DNA of 62,748 nt from Chitinophagaceae bacterium (lineage in GTDB: Bacteria; Bacteroidota; Bacteroidia; Chitinophagales; Chitinophagaceae), in assembly GCA_947476485.1 (NCBI GenBank), contig CANJQU010000014.1, positions 1 through 62,748 on the forward strand, given 5' to 3'. Both the position numbers and the translations under genes were made by a program. Shown here in pieces: positions 50,994 through 61,600 of this stretch. The notes under the pieces were generated by a model. That model did no database searches, had not been told where the DNA came from, and worked only from the letters and a program-made list of their open reading frames with translations. Numbering within the stretch: position 1 is the first letter of the stretch; each line of letters begins with the position of its first letter.

Positions 50994-52589
50994 TTATTTC
51001 ATCCTTCTGAGCTTCTGCCCAACCCTTGATTCCTCAATGTCCAGCTCATGTTCCAGCTTCTTCAGTATATCGCTGTCTGTAGCGCCGTGTTTATGCAGTT
51101 GTATGATCATTTTGCGCTCAAAGTCCAGCACAATTTTCTGTGCTTCAGCATACTGTTTTAGTATTATACCGGCTCCCGGTTCATCGGTCTCCTCCTGTTC
51201 CATATCCTGGATGGCCTGTTTCAGGTTTATCTCATACTTGCTTTTCAGTCGGTCAACAGCGGCGGGCGTAAACTGGCCATTGGCAATATGCTCGTTGATA
51301 AACTCAATAGCCCCGGCACCTATTTTCTTTCGTACCTCATTCTCTTCACGCTTTTCCTTTTTAGGGTCCGGAGATATTTTCAGGAATTTTATGAGCATAC
51401 GTAGTGACAGCCCATGCACAACCAGTGTGAAGAAAATAGAACAGAAAGTAACAAACAATATCATATTCCGCTGAGGGAATGCAGAACCATCGGCCAGTGT
51501 GAGCGGCAGAGCCAAAGCAGAAGCCAGTGATACCACTCCCCTCATTCCTGTCCACGAAATAATAAACACATCGCGCCAGCCAAGGGATTTATTTTTCTTG
51601 CTCCTGCCGGCAAGGTAGGCAACAGGGAACACCCAGATAATACGTACGATAATAGCGACAGAAGTGATAAGTATCCCATACCCCAATGCATCAAGTAGTG
51701 AATGCCGTTCTATATCTGCAACGATAGCAGGAAGCTGCATACCTATGAGTATGAATACAAGACCATTCAGCAGGAACTCTATTGTTTCCCAGAAAGAATA
51801 TGCCTGTATCCTTGCACGGTAGCTGAATGTCTCCGGCGCTCTATATGCCTGGAACAGCCCCGCAGCTACTACGGCCAGTACGCCGGATAAATGCAAATGC
51901 TCTGCAAGCAGATATGCGGTATACGGCGTTAATACAGTAAGCGCCACCTCTATAGTGGCATTGCTTTTCATATACTTGTGCATGAACGTCAGGCACCTTC
52001 CCAGTATAAGCCCGACAGCAGCGCCACCTATGGCAACCCATACAAACTGTATGCTCGCCTCCCATAGCACGAAACTTCCTGTTACAATGGCGGCTGTCGC
52101 ATATTTGTATGCAACAAGCGCCGATGCATCGTTTACCAGGCTCTCACCTTCCAGTATGGTTGCTATACGCTTGTTGATATTTAACCCTTTCATCACGGAG
52201 CCGGCAGCAACAGCATCAGGCGGGGAAATAATAGCCCCAAGGACAAAACCCATCTGCCACGAAAAGCCGGGGATGAAATAGTGTGCTACAACCGCTATAC
52301 TCACAGTAGTAAAAAACACCAGCCCTGTGGCTAACGAGATCACAACCCGCCGTTCGGCCTTGAACTCATGCCATGATAGTTTTCGGGCGGCTGTGAACAG
52401 TAATGGGGGCAGAAAAATAAGGAATACTGTATCCGGTGTTAAAACAAAATTGGGTAATTGAGGTGTAAACCCAATAAATAATCCGGCGAGCACAAGCATG
52501 ATCGAGTGCGGAAATCTCAGCCGCTCCATACCTGCTGATAGCAAGACAATAACTACCAAAAGAAATATGACTATCTCTACGTCAGACAT
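50994..52589 (-). CDS. CPA1-family Na+(K+)/H+ antiporter
   Basis: A 531-residue cation:proton antiporter with about 12 membrane helices. Family motifs are FPPLLFTAARKLSWHEFKAE, GAIISPPDAVAAGSVMKGLN and EGESLVNDASALVAY, which carries the ND/D ion-binding helix, and FIISWTGMRGVVSLASALAL. A cytoplasmic C-tail of ~130 residues (EFINEHIANGQFTPAAVDRL and a coiled-coil region) is likely regulatory. It supports Na+ or pH tolerance at the inner membrane. Confidence 0.92.
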   Translation of the reverse strand: MSDVEIVIFLLVVIVLLSAGMERLRFPHSIMLVLAGLFIGFTPQLPNFVLTPDTVFLIFLPPLLFTAARKLSWHEFKAERRVVISLATGLVFFTTVSIAVVAHYFIPGFSWQMGFVLGAIISPPDAVAAGSVMKGLNINKRIATILEGESLVNDASALVAYKYATAAIVTGSFVLWEASIQFVWVAIGGAAVGLILGRCLTFMHKYMKSNATIEVALTVLTPYTAYLLAEHLHLSGVLAVVAAGLFQAYRAPETFSYRARIQAYSFWETIEFLLNGLVFILIGMQLPAIVADIERHSLLDALGYGILITSVAIIVRIIWVFPVAYLAGRSKKNKSLGWRDVFIISWTGMRGVVSLASALALPLTLADGSAFPQRNMILFVTFCSIFFTLVVHGLSLRMLIKFLKISPDPKKEKREENEVRKKIGAGAIEFINEHIANGQFTPAAVDRLKSKYEINLKQAIQDMEQEETDEPGAGIILKQYAEAQKIVLDFERKMIIQLHKHGATDSDILKKLEHELDIEESRVGQKLRRMK

Positions 52590-52750
52590 GTTACTAAGAT
52601 AAGACCAAAAATGCGTATGTTTTAAATAAAAGCACTCGAAATTTGTTTGACTTCCCTACATTAATTAAATGGCAATAGACTTCGGTTGGCGCTGGTTTGT
52701 CCCCGCTTTGCCGGTTTTTCGCATAAGTTCTCGTTTTAGCCCTGATTTCA

Positions 52751-53219
52751 TTAAGCCAATTTTCTTTTTATTAATCCTATAATTCCAATAAACAGGTTGA
52801 TAAAAAAGGCAGCAATTCCCAGTAAAAATATTAAACCCACTATCCCCAACATAGTGTTCTCCCACGTAAAGTCTAACTTCCCGATATCAGCATAGGTTCT
52901 TGGCTGTCCGTTTGGTTCATGTTTGGGCAGTTCTATCAAGTCGCAAATCAACCAGGTGAGAGAAAACAGGAGCGTCGAATATATATGCAATCTGGCCAGG
53001 AACTTAGACGGGAGGATCAGGTCCGCCAGAAAATAGGTCAGCCAAAGAAAAGCTATTAAAATTGCAGCCGCGGCATCGAGAATTGAATTGTGAATTATCA
53101 GGTAGGTCGTGCTTTATTATGTCGGTTTTACCTTTGACAAAAAATGCCTCCAGGAACATTCCGAGTGAACATAATACCAGAAACAGGTACGGTTCCCTTA
53201 AATGCTTTTTTAGCTGCAT
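52751..53219 (-). pseudogene. Frameshifted small membrane protein gene
   Basis: Two minus-strand frames join into one four-helix protein. From ATG 53219 the first frame reads MQLKKHLREPYLFLVLCSLG to FVKGKTDIIKHDLPDN and then loses sense. From about 53110 the second frame reads LIIHNSILDAAAAILIAFLW then LTYFLADLILPSKFLARLHI and on to a stop at 52751 (IAAFFINLFIGIIGLIKRKL). A one-base shift near 53095-53115 would restore a ~155-residue protein. The family is not recognised. This may be a true pseudogene or a sequencing slip. Confidence 0.55.
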
Positions 53220-53487
53220 GTTTTAGAATTTCTCAACAAGACGAATATACAACAAAGCAGTATTTCGAAAATTATCCAGCCATCCCGACGTGAACGGGAA
53301 CAAACATGCCCGTTCAATAGTATGTTTTCTTTTATTTCGCAAAATCCATTTTGTGTAATTGACTTATGACCAGCGAACAGCCAATCTACTTCCTCCTCGT
53401 CTGTTTTGCAGAATTCATCTGATCGGTTGTGTAGGCAATGCTGTTAAAGTCGGGAGCACAAACCCGGTGGAGACTATTGCAGAGACA

Positions 53488-54348
53488 TTAATGCTCTTCT
53501 CCCATATAATTCTTGCTATACAATGTACGAAATGCATCGTAAACGGCATTGTGCAGTATAGTTGCGTGCGTTTCCTTTTCGAATGAACGAAAAATAATAT
53601 TAGCTGATTTATTTTGCTTCAGCGCAGCAGCCAATTGTTCCGCATCGTGCTCCATTATATCGCCTTCCTTGCCTACGGCTATGTATACCGTTTTACCTGA
53701 AAGTTTTTGGGGGTCTACCAACTTTATGAGCGACTGATTGCCCCACCAAAGGCTAGGGCTAACGATAATGTAATCGTCAAAAAGGCCGGGTTTTCTGGCA
53801 AGAAATTCAGTAGCCAGCAATCCGCCAAGCGATTGGCCAATGATGGTGCGTTGCGCAGTACGGTAATGCCCGGTAATATAGGGCTGCAGTTCCTTTTCAA
53901 CGAAAGCGATAAACTTCTCTGAGCCTCCTGCCTTTGGATCCTGCATCTCGTTTTCAAAAAACGCCTGCCACTTGTCTGAACCTTCTGTTGCACCAGGTTT
54001 GCTCTTGTCTTTGTTAACAGTTATCGGGAAAGTAAAGTCACGCTTGCGATTCACGTTAGCGATGCCTACTACAATTGCTTCAGGCATAAGCCCCATCATT
54101 TCGTAGAATTGAACCAGTCCCGCTATGTGCGGAAAGTCTTCGTTATAGGAGCCATCCAGCAGGTATAACACACGGTATTTGCCAGTATCGCTTTTCCTAT
54201 AACCCTCAGGCAAGTAGATATTGATTATCCGCTTTTCGCCCAGTTGCTTTGATTGTAACTCTGCTGATTCGCCCAGAACAAATGGCTTTTGTGCTACTGC
54301 AATAAAACCTGTTAAAATCAAAACTATAAGATGAGCAGCACGTATCAT
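53488..54348 (-). CDS. Secreted esterase (putative esterase PF00756-like)
   Basis: A 286-residue alpha/beta hydrolase with a signal peptide (MIRAAHLIVLILTGFIAVA, then Q). The family front RIINIYLPEGYRKSDTGKYR, VLYLLDGSYN is followed by the nucleophile elbow GQSLGG (S173) and the acid and base region ending in KETHATILHNAVYDAF (His ~261). It belongs to the esterase D/Fes/IroE group, whose members cut siderophore esters or other esters. No siderophore genes are near, so the substrate is unknown. Confidence 0.85.
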   Translation of the reverse strand: MIRAAHLIVLILTGFIAVAQKPFVLGESAELQSKQLGEKRIINIYLPEGYRKSDTGKYRVLYLLDGSYNEDFPHIAGLVQFYEMMGLMPEAIVVGIANVNRKRDFTFPITVNKDKSKPGATEGSDKWQAFFENEMQDPKAGGSEKFIAFVEKELQPYITGHYRTAQRTIIGQSLGGLLATEFLARKPGLFDDYIIVSPSLWWGNQSLIKLVDPQKLSGKTVYIAVGKEGDIMEHDAEQLAAALKQNKSANIIFRSFEKETHATILHNAVYDAFRTLYSKNYMGEEH

Positions 54349-54640
54349 AAACCAATTATACTTTGTTACCGGAAGTTAGCAGTTTCCACTATTATTCTTA
54401 AAAATAAATCGGGCACAACCCATAATGTTCCATTTTCTTTATACGAAGCCGGCGATTGGAAAACCCGGTATCTTCGGGCTTTAGCCCTGTGAGTTATTTT
54501 AACTCAATTCTTGCCGCTTGTTACTCCTGTTTCGCAGATCTTCTGCAAAGTCTGCCATGCATGTAAGCCTTTTAGAAACCAGTTCGAAAGTTCCAGTGAT
54601 CGGACCTGGGATAAGGCGAAATAAATTGTCCTCGCCTCTG

Positions 54641-57238
54641 TTAATCCAGCACCTTATTGAACCGGATATGAACATAATTGCCTTCAACAGAGGTGGCACA
54701 AGTAACCGTAAAAGTGAGTTTATTAAAGGGCGCAAGCAATATACCGCCACCATAGGCATAGTGCCATATATCAGAGCGCTCTCCATTAAGCCACACACGT
54801 CCATTGTCAAATAATGCTACGAGCCCTGCTTTGCCATTCATAAGGTATGACTTCACATCGGCTATATACCTAAACTCATTGCTGTTATAGAAAGCAGTAT
54901 TTCCCCAAAACCGGTCCCTTTTAAAACCTCTTAGATTTTGACCTCCGCCGATAGAGGCATATTGGTAAAATTCCGGCTGGCCGGAAACAGAAGTTACTCC
55001 TGCACGAACAGACAAACTGAATTTGCTGACCAGCGGAATATACACCTGTGCAATGCCATTGCATGTGACAAAGCCTTTGTTCACATCCAGGTTTTGGGTA
55101 TAAGAGGCGCCACCGTATAGCATCACTCCTTTTGATGGTATGGCAGCATCATCTATATCCTGGTACGTGTATCCAAAATTTCCGCCAACAAATTTCTGAT
55201 ACTCCAGCAACCAGGGCTCGGCCGCTATATAGTTATCACTTACAAAATGGTGCTGGTCATTGATCACCCCAACAGCTTTTGCAAAAGCGTTCAGCGAGAT
55301 ATAGTGCTGTGAAAATATCCTGTTTATGCCGGCACTGGCAAAAAACTCTTTTGTTCCCAGTTTATTATAATACCTGTCTTTGGTAACGATCATCGTCTCA
55401 TTTCCCAGCCCATAGAAATTAGTAGAGCGAAAGGCGTCGTAGTGGGCGTGGAAGACCATGTTCCACTTTCCGGCAAACTGGTATAGAGTACCCTCATACA
55501 ATACGCTAAATGAATTTTCAGACAGTGAATAGCGCAGGTATATCGCCTGCTTTGAGCCGTAGGGATACTTTCGCCAGGCACGATGAGCAAAGCCATAACC
55601 TATGCTCACAAACACCTTGTCCGGGTTGTTATAAAAGATCAGCGGCTTTATGCCTTTCTTATGATATTCAAACTCATTATAGTTATACGCATGGTTCGCG
55701 CTGTCAGCGGCAAGGTGCATACGGGTCTCTTTGCCCGCACAAAAGAAATTGTTTTTATCATCGTAAACATTCGTTTTTCTCCGTGCACCGCTTACGCGTG
55801 AGCGATCAATGATCGTATCTATTTCGGTACCACCTATAATTCTTACGTTGATGCCGGTTCGCGTATCCCCTTCTACGCTGAATTTGTCCACTCCACCTAT
55901 GCCGTACAACCGTATGTCTTTTGTTTCACCGGTATTGAATACCCTGCTGTAGAATGGCGTGTCTTTTGCTCTGCCTTGCTTGTTTATCTTATAAACGTTC
56001 ACAGATGTTTCATCATCATTAAGGCGTTTAACTTCAAAATATTCGCGGTCTTCTGTGCCCGCAATATCTACATGCCGCGCAAGGAATGCATAATACCTCA
56101 GTGCAAAATCCAGCAGGTGATCCCGGCGCGATCTTAACCTGGCAATAATTTCATTCCCGGATATAGGAAAGACCTCCTGCGGCAGTTGCTTTACGGCTTG
56201 CTCTATCGCTTCGTCAGTAAGATGTGCCTGCATGTCTTTTGCTATGTCGACCCACTGTTGCCGTGTAGGTTCATTTGCGCATTGCCGGTCCAGGTGTCTT
56301 GCTGTATAACCGTATACTTTAATGCCGTTTATGTTGTAGCCGAATGACTGCAAATGGTCGAGATCAGCCGCACGAATAAATAATACCGTCAGCATACCTC
56401 CAAATTTAGAATATGCCTGGTCGCGGTCGCGCGGTATTGGTTTGTAGGTCTCCCTCTTGCCATCTTTAAAAACACCCCAGCGCCATTGATCCTCATGCCT
56501 GCCCCAGTCGCCAATGAACATGTCAAACAACCTGGAGCGGACATATAATAGCTGGTCTACGCTTCTATCGTTATCCTTCAGGAGCTTTCTTAACATTTTC
56601 TCAGAGCTGATGATCTTCCTGGCGTCGCCGAAGTTATCTGCCGTTTCCCAGTCATCATCAGGTCGCTGTTCCAGAATATACAGGTTGTCCCCAAACTTAT
56701 CACTAAATGAGTCCAGGGAAGGCTGCTGCGGCACATAAGTTATTTCCGGAACCGCATGATAAACGCCTGCGGCATCTGCCAGTGGTGCAATGGTAAGCGA
56801 AGTATAAGGGTTACCGATGGTGACCTGGTCATCAACAATATCTTCTATGAACGTATTCAGGAAGATCGGGGGCAAGGCCCTGCCAAACGATTTATCAACG
56901 CTCCGCAATACGTACTCACGCCCGGCAGTATCATGGAGACGTAATGACCGGGTTTGCCTGCCGCCGCCGCTTTTATAGGGGACGAGTCCCCCATGAGCAG
57001 TATCCAGTTTCATAACCGGCACCTGCACCGCCGCAGACCATTCTTTTCGATAGTTCCTGCCAAAGAGAAAATTGTGTATTGCTGACCTCTGATAATCGCC
57101 GGCCACAACCGTCCTGTGAGTAACAGACGAACTGTCAACTACTATTGTCCTGGTTTGGGACATCGTATTGTCTGTAAAAAAGCACAACCATACGGCAAAT
57201 GTGATCTTTAACGTGATGTTGATTAATTGTTTTCTCAT
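54641..57238 (-). CDS. CotH-like kinase-type domain fused to Omp85-type barrel
   Basis: An 865-residue outer-membrane protein with a signal peptide at ATG 57238. The N-terminal half has features of an atypical kinase fold: a Gly-rich stretch and lysine-like strand (GGGRQTRSLRLHDTAGREYV LRSVDKS), a catalytic-loop-like FIGDWGRHEDQWRWG (243-255), and a metal-loop-like PIPRDRDQAY (268-275), spaced as in CotH/Fam20-like proteins. The C-terminal half is a beta-barrel ending with the Omp85 signature region SIGGGQNLRGFKRDRFWGNT. A kinase-type domain held at the outer membrane would be unusual; catalysis is inference. No obvious partner gene is adjacent. Confidence 0.8.
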   Translation of the reverse strand: MRKQLINITLKITFAVWLCFFTDNTMSQTRTIVVDSSSVTHRTVVAGDYQRSAIHNFLFGRNYRKEWSAAVQVPVMKLDTAHGGLVPYKSGGGRQTRSLRLHDTAGREYVLRSVDKSFGRALPPIFLNTFIEDIVDDQVTIGNPYTSLTIAPLADAAGVYHAVPEITYVPQQPSLDSFSDKFGDNLYILEQRPDDDWETADNFGDARKIISSEKMLRKLLKDNDRSVDQLLYVRSRLFDMFIGDWGRHEDQWRWGVFKDGKRETYKPIPRDRDQAYSKFGGMLTVLFIRAADLDHLQSFGYNINGIKVYGYTARHLDRQCANEPTRQQWVDIAKDMQAHLTDEAIEQAVKQLPQEVFPISGNEIIARLRSRRDHLLDFALRYYAFLARHVDIAGTEDREYFEVKRLNDDETSVNVYKINKQGRAKDTPFYSRVFNTGETKDIRLYGIGGVDKFSVEGDTRTGINVRIIGGTEIDTIIDRSRVSGARRKTNVYDDKNNFFCAGKETRMHLAADSANHAYNYNEFEYHKKGIKPLIFYNNPDKVFVSIGYGFAHRAWRKYPYGSKQAIYLRYSLSENSFSVLYEGTLYQFAGKWNMVFHAHYDAFRSTNFYGLGNETMIVTKDRYYNKLGTKEFFASAGINRIFSQHYISLNAFAKAVGVINDQHHFVSDNYIAAEPWLLEYQKFVGGNFGYTYQDIDDAAIPSKGVMLYGGASYTQNLDVNKGFVTCNGIAQVYIPLVSKFSLSVRAGVTSVSGQPEFYQYASIGGGQNLRGFKRDRFWGNTAFYNSNEFRYIADVKSYLMNGKAGLVALFDNGRVWLNGERSDIWHYAYGGGILLAPFNKLTFTVTCATSVEGNYVHIRFNKVLD

Positions 57239-57277
57239 GAAAGATAGCGGCAAAGGATATATAATAAAACCCTGCCA

Positions 57278-57499
57278 TTAACTACGTCTGAGAAAATGTA
57301 TTGCGACTATACCTGGTAAAAGGATTGGAATGCAGGGGGTGCAACGGAGGAGCGGAATGAAGGGGAGAAACGGCGCGATAAGCTTACTGCCATACCAAGA
57401 AAGCAATTTTACACTCACGGTCAGCACATAATACGCAGCACCATAGACCACGATAATAAACACATAATGAATAGTGATCAGTGATCGTCCCGGTTCCAT
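57278..57499 (-). CDS. Possible small membrane protein
   Basis: A 73-residue frame with two hydrophobic segments (ITIHYVFIIVVYGAAYYVLT and PFIPLLRCTPCIPILLPGIV). It starts 22 bases inside the end of the tag gene. No family is recognised and it could be chance, but it fills an otherwise empty same-strand gap. Confidence 0.3.
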   Translation of the reverse strand: MEPGRSLITIHYVFIIVVYGAAYYVLTVSVKLLSWYGSKLIAPFLPFIPLLRCTPCIPILLPGIVAIHFLRRS

Positions 57500-58032
57500 A
57501 AAGGCTGGGCCTTTAGCACATTTTTATAGACCGGGCATTCTGGTGAGTGGGCTCCGGGCAAATACCCCGCGCTCATCAGGAACTCATTCACGATCTCGCC
57601 ACCTGTGAAACGAAAGGTCTTTTTAAACAGCTTTACCCAATCTTCCTTTGACCGGGGATGATGGAGCTCCAGCCATTTTTCAAAAGAACCAAATTCCTTC
57701 TGAAGCACGACTATAGCCCTCGCATTTTCTATAGCAGCATTCACTTTCAGTTTGTTGCGGATGATGCCCGGGTCGGCTAACAATCTTTCCCTGTCGGCTT
57801 CGGTAAAAGCAGCTACTTTTCTGATGTTGAAGTTATGATAGGCATTTCTGAAAGTGACCTCCTTTTTCAATATTGTCTCCCAGCTAAGCCCTGCCTGGTT
57901 GATCTCAAGAATAAGGCGGCAAAACAACTCATCGTCGTCATGAATAGGGAAGCCATATAGTTTGTCGTGATAGGCTTTATGTAAAGCTTTTTTGTCTCCC
58001 GACATATTTTCGATGGCTCTGCAATAAGACAT
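57478..58032 (-). CDS. tag: DNA-3-methyladenine glycosylase I
   Basis: TAG removes 3-methyladenine from alkylated DNA. The 184-residue product has the family front YHDKLYGFPIHDDDELFCRL and the catalytic-region ILEINQAGLSWETILKK. Zn ligands are C4 (MSYC), H22 (YHD) and the C-terminal H and C in AHSPECPVYK. Typical length is ~190. It is on the same strand as DUF1003 upstream. Confidence 0.93.
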   Translation of the reverse strand: MSYCRAIENMSGDKKALHKAYHDKLYGFPIHDDDELFCRLILEINQAGLSWETILKKEVTFRNAYHNFNIRKVAAFTEADRERLLADPGIIRNKLKVNAAIENARAIVVLQKEFGSFEKWLELHHPRSKEDWVKLFKKTFRFTGGEIVNEFLMSAGYLPGAHSPECPVYKNVLKAQPLWNRDDH

Positions 58033-58077
58033 GTTATTCGTTTAAAAAATGTTCAAATAATCCAGCACTATTTTGTT

Positions 58078-58509
58078 TTACTTCGCCGCTTTCATCTCCT
58101 CAAGCAGCCTGATCAATTTATCTAGTTTTTCGGTCTCTATTTGATTCAGCCTTCGTTGCAATTCTTCGATCTCGTTCTTGGCATCTATGTTGGTTTGATA
58201 GTCGGCATTGGCCTGCAGGCGGTCACGGTCGCTCTGCCGGTTCTGAGCCATCATGATGATAGGTGCTGCATACGCCGCTTGTGTGGAGAATACCAGGTTG
58301 AGCAAAATGAAGGGATATACATCCCAGTGATAACAAAAACCGACCACATTCATACCCATCCAGATCGCCACAAGTAGCGTCTGGATAATAATAAAATTCC
58401 AGGAACCCATTCCCTTTGCTACGGCGTCTGCTACCCTGGCTCCAAGGTTTAGCGTCCTTTCATGTTCTTCATGCCACGTCTTCTTTTCTACCCTGCTCTT
58501 CGGTTTCAT
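58078..58509 (-). CDS. DUF1003 membrane protein
   Basis: A 143-residue protein with two membrane helices (SWNFIIIQTLLVAIWMGMNV, YPFILLNLVFSTQAAYAAPI) and the DUF1003 motif IIMMAQNRQSDRDRLQANAD. A C-terminal coiled coil follows (EIEELQRRLNQIETEKLDKL). Function of the family is unknown. The ATG at 58509 is preferred over GTG 58530. Confidence 0.88.
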   Translation of the reverse strand: MKPKSRVEKKTWHEEHERTLNLGARVADAVAKGMGSWNFIIIQTLLVAIWMGMNVVGFCYHWDVYPFILLNLVFSTQAAYAAPIIMMAQNRQSDRDRLQANADYQTNIDAKNEIEELQRRLNQIETEKLDKLIRLLEEMKAAK

Positions 58510-58580
58510 TGCGTTCGGTTTATTGATCACTGTGTCCGATAAAGATAACTTCTTGCGGACAAAACTTCAACTACGCAAAA

Positions 58581-58614
58581 AAACGCATGGGAGCCAAAGA
58601 GCTCCCATGCGTTT
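58581..58614 (-). terminator. Terminator of the Ig-repeat adhesin gene
   Basis: A perfect 14-base stem, AAACGCATGGGAGC against GCTCCCATGCGTTT, with a six-base loop. It lies 20 bases past the adhesin stop on the minus strand. Confidence 0.88.
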
Positions 58615-58634
58615 CTATTTTGATATGCATCTAA

Positions 58635-61600
58635 TTACTTCTCGATAACGAAGTGGAACACCTTGTTCTCAGTGCCACTGATCACCGTCAGCATATACAT
58701 ACCATTTGCGTATGTATTATCCATAGATACTTTCTCATTGATCTTACCACCATGAGTCATGATCTTGGTCTTGTAAACCACCTGGCCAAGAACATCGGTC
58801 ACTTCAAGTGATACTTCTTCGTCCTGTAGTGTACCAAGGCTGCCCTTGATGCTGAACGTACCGTTGTTCGGGTTTGGCACTACCCTGATGTCAACCGGAG
58901 GTGCAGTAACCACTATCGGTGTTACCGTTGTGGATATTTCGCCATCGCTGTAAGTGATGATATGGGTGATGTTGGCCGTACCTGGCTTGATACCGGTTAC
59001 AGTGCCTGCATCGTCAACAGAAGCAATTGTTGTGTTGCTGCTGCTCCATACTCCGCTTACAGTCTCATCGACTAAGCTTACCGCAGTACCTGTTATCACA
59101 GATGTTGTGCCGCTCACCGTTGTGCCATGTGAATGTGGCGCAGGTGTATGCACCGTGATCGTCTTGGTTGCTATAGCGTTACATCCGCTGCCATAAGGCA
59201 GGTTGTAAGTAATGTTAGCTGTACCCGATACCGCAACGCCGGTTACTACGCCGCCTGCGTCAACACTTGCGATCGTCGCATTGCTGCTGCTCCAGTTACC
59301 ACCCGGTGTCGCATCAGACAGCGTGATAGTTGAACCGCTGCTTACGTTATTAGCGCCTGATATTGCCGCAACTGTAACCAGTGCATTCACGGTTACTTCC
59401 GCTGTCACCTTACATGTATTGCTGCCTGTGAAGGTAACGGTAGCTGTACCTGGTGAAACGCCATATACACGGCCGCTGGTGCTTACTGTCGCAGTACCTA
59501 CCGGGCTGATGGCCCATGATGTACCGGTTGTAGCATCTGATAAGAACGTTACCGCTCCCACACCGCATACTGAACGATTGCCGAGGATAGGTGTCGGCAT
59601 GTCAATAACAGTTACTGTCTTCGCAACGTAGCAACCAGTACCCAGTGTATAAGTTACACTACCAGTACCGAGGCTTAATGGAGTAACTGTAGTCAACGTA
59701 GTACCTGTTACTGCTGCAGACACATTACCTGTGCTGCTCCATACACCACCTGCAGTATTATCGCTGAGGGTGATTGTTGAGTTGATACATACATTCGCCG
59801 CTCCGCCAATACCTGTTGGTTGTGGGTTAACCGTAACTACTGCATAAGTAGCACAGCTTCCACCAACGGTATAGGTAATACGTGATGTACCAGCAACTGA
59901 ACCGGTAACCAGACCGCTTGTTCCGCCAACCGTAGCTATTGATGGGCTGCCGCTTGACCATATACCACCTGCACTTGCATCAGACAACTGTGTTGTGAAC
60001 GTCTGACATACGGTGAGTGTACCTGTGATCGGAGCAAGTGATGAGGTTATTGTTACCACAACCGAGCGTGAACAGCCCGAAGGTATTGTATAGATAATAG
60101 TAGTAGTACCTGCTGTCACCGCACTAACAAGACCCGAAGATGAGCCAACTGTAGCTACTGATGGGTTTGTGCTGCTCCATGTACCACCGGCAGATGCGTC
60201 GCTCAGTGCAGTTGTAAAGCCAACGCAAGCTGACGGCGTACCCGTGATCGGTGATATAGCGCTTACTGTTTCAACACTTACCGTGATACAGCCTGCGGTA
60301 CTTGTATAAGTGATCCATGCAGTACCGCCTGCAACGCCTGTAACCGTACCGCTGCTTGCTATGGTTGCAACCGCTGCGTTACTTGAACTCCAGGTACCGC
60401 CAGCCGAAGCATCTGTAAGGAGCGCTGATGAGCCTGCGCATATGGTGCCTATACCATTGATAGCCGGTGGCAGATCGTTAACCGTTACCGGCAACGTTAC
60501 ACTGCACCCTGTGCTTGCTTTCGTATAGCTGATAGTAGTCACACCGGCAGTGAGCCCTGTAACCATACCGGTTGTACCATTAATAATTGCCACGCCTGTC
60601 GCACTGCTGCTCCATATACCGCCTGTTGTAGCATCAGATAAACTTCTTGTCGATCCAACACATACAGATGGCGTACCTGATATTGCTGCTGGCAATGCAT
60701 TGATGGTTACCACCACTGTTGCAGAGCAACCTGCACCCGCACCGTATGTTATGATCGAAGTACCTGCTGTTACGCCTGTTACGTTACCGAAACCATCTAC
60801 TGTGGCATTGCCGTTGCTGCTGCTCCATGCACCGCCGCTAACTGCATCTGTCAGAGATACTGTTGCACCAATACATACCGCAGTTGGGCCTGTAATTGCT
60901 GCCGGCGTCCCGTTCACTGTGATCAATGTTACAGAAGTACAGCCTGCTGCAGTTGTATAGGTGACATGGGCAGTTCCAGCACCTATGCCAGTGACAACAC
61001 CCGAAGCACTAATTGTACCAACTGCAGAGTTATCGCTGCTCCATGTGCCGCCTGATGTAGCATCAGTAAGTGTCATGGTAGCGCCTGCGCATATCGGATG
61101 AGATCCGTTGATCGGTGTTGATGGGTTAACCGTTACTACAGTTGTAGCGTGGCAACCTGCACCAGATACCGCATAAGTAATTGTCGCATTTCCGCTGGCA
61201 ACTCCTGTCAAAGTACCATCTGTACCAACAGAGGCTATACCCGTGTTGTTACTGCTCCAGGTACCGCCTGCTGTTGCATCGCTGAGCGCTATTGACGATC
61301 CCTGACATACAGGACTGTTGTTCGTGATAGCCGCTGGCTGTGCATTCACCGTTACTACCGCTGTAATGTAACAGCCTGTAGTAATGGAATAGGTAACTGT
61401 GGTTGTACCCGGAGATACCGCCGAAGCTACTGCACCGGAGTACGATATGGTAGCAACCGATGGTGTGCTGCTTGTCCATGATACTCCGCCTGGTGTAGGA
61501 TCAGAGAGGAAGGTTGAAGCACCTACGCACACAGTCAGATTACCATTGATAGGCAGTGGTATCGGATTAACATTTATGTTGCGGGTAACATAGCAGCCTA

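Noticed and set aside
53359-53586. Small plus-strand frame near the esterase end
   Set aside because: It overlaps the esterase antisense and has no family features.
58954-60960. Several open frames on the plus strand across the Ig-repeat gene
   Set aside because: They recur with the repeat period and mirror the Ig coding strand, so they are repeat shadows.
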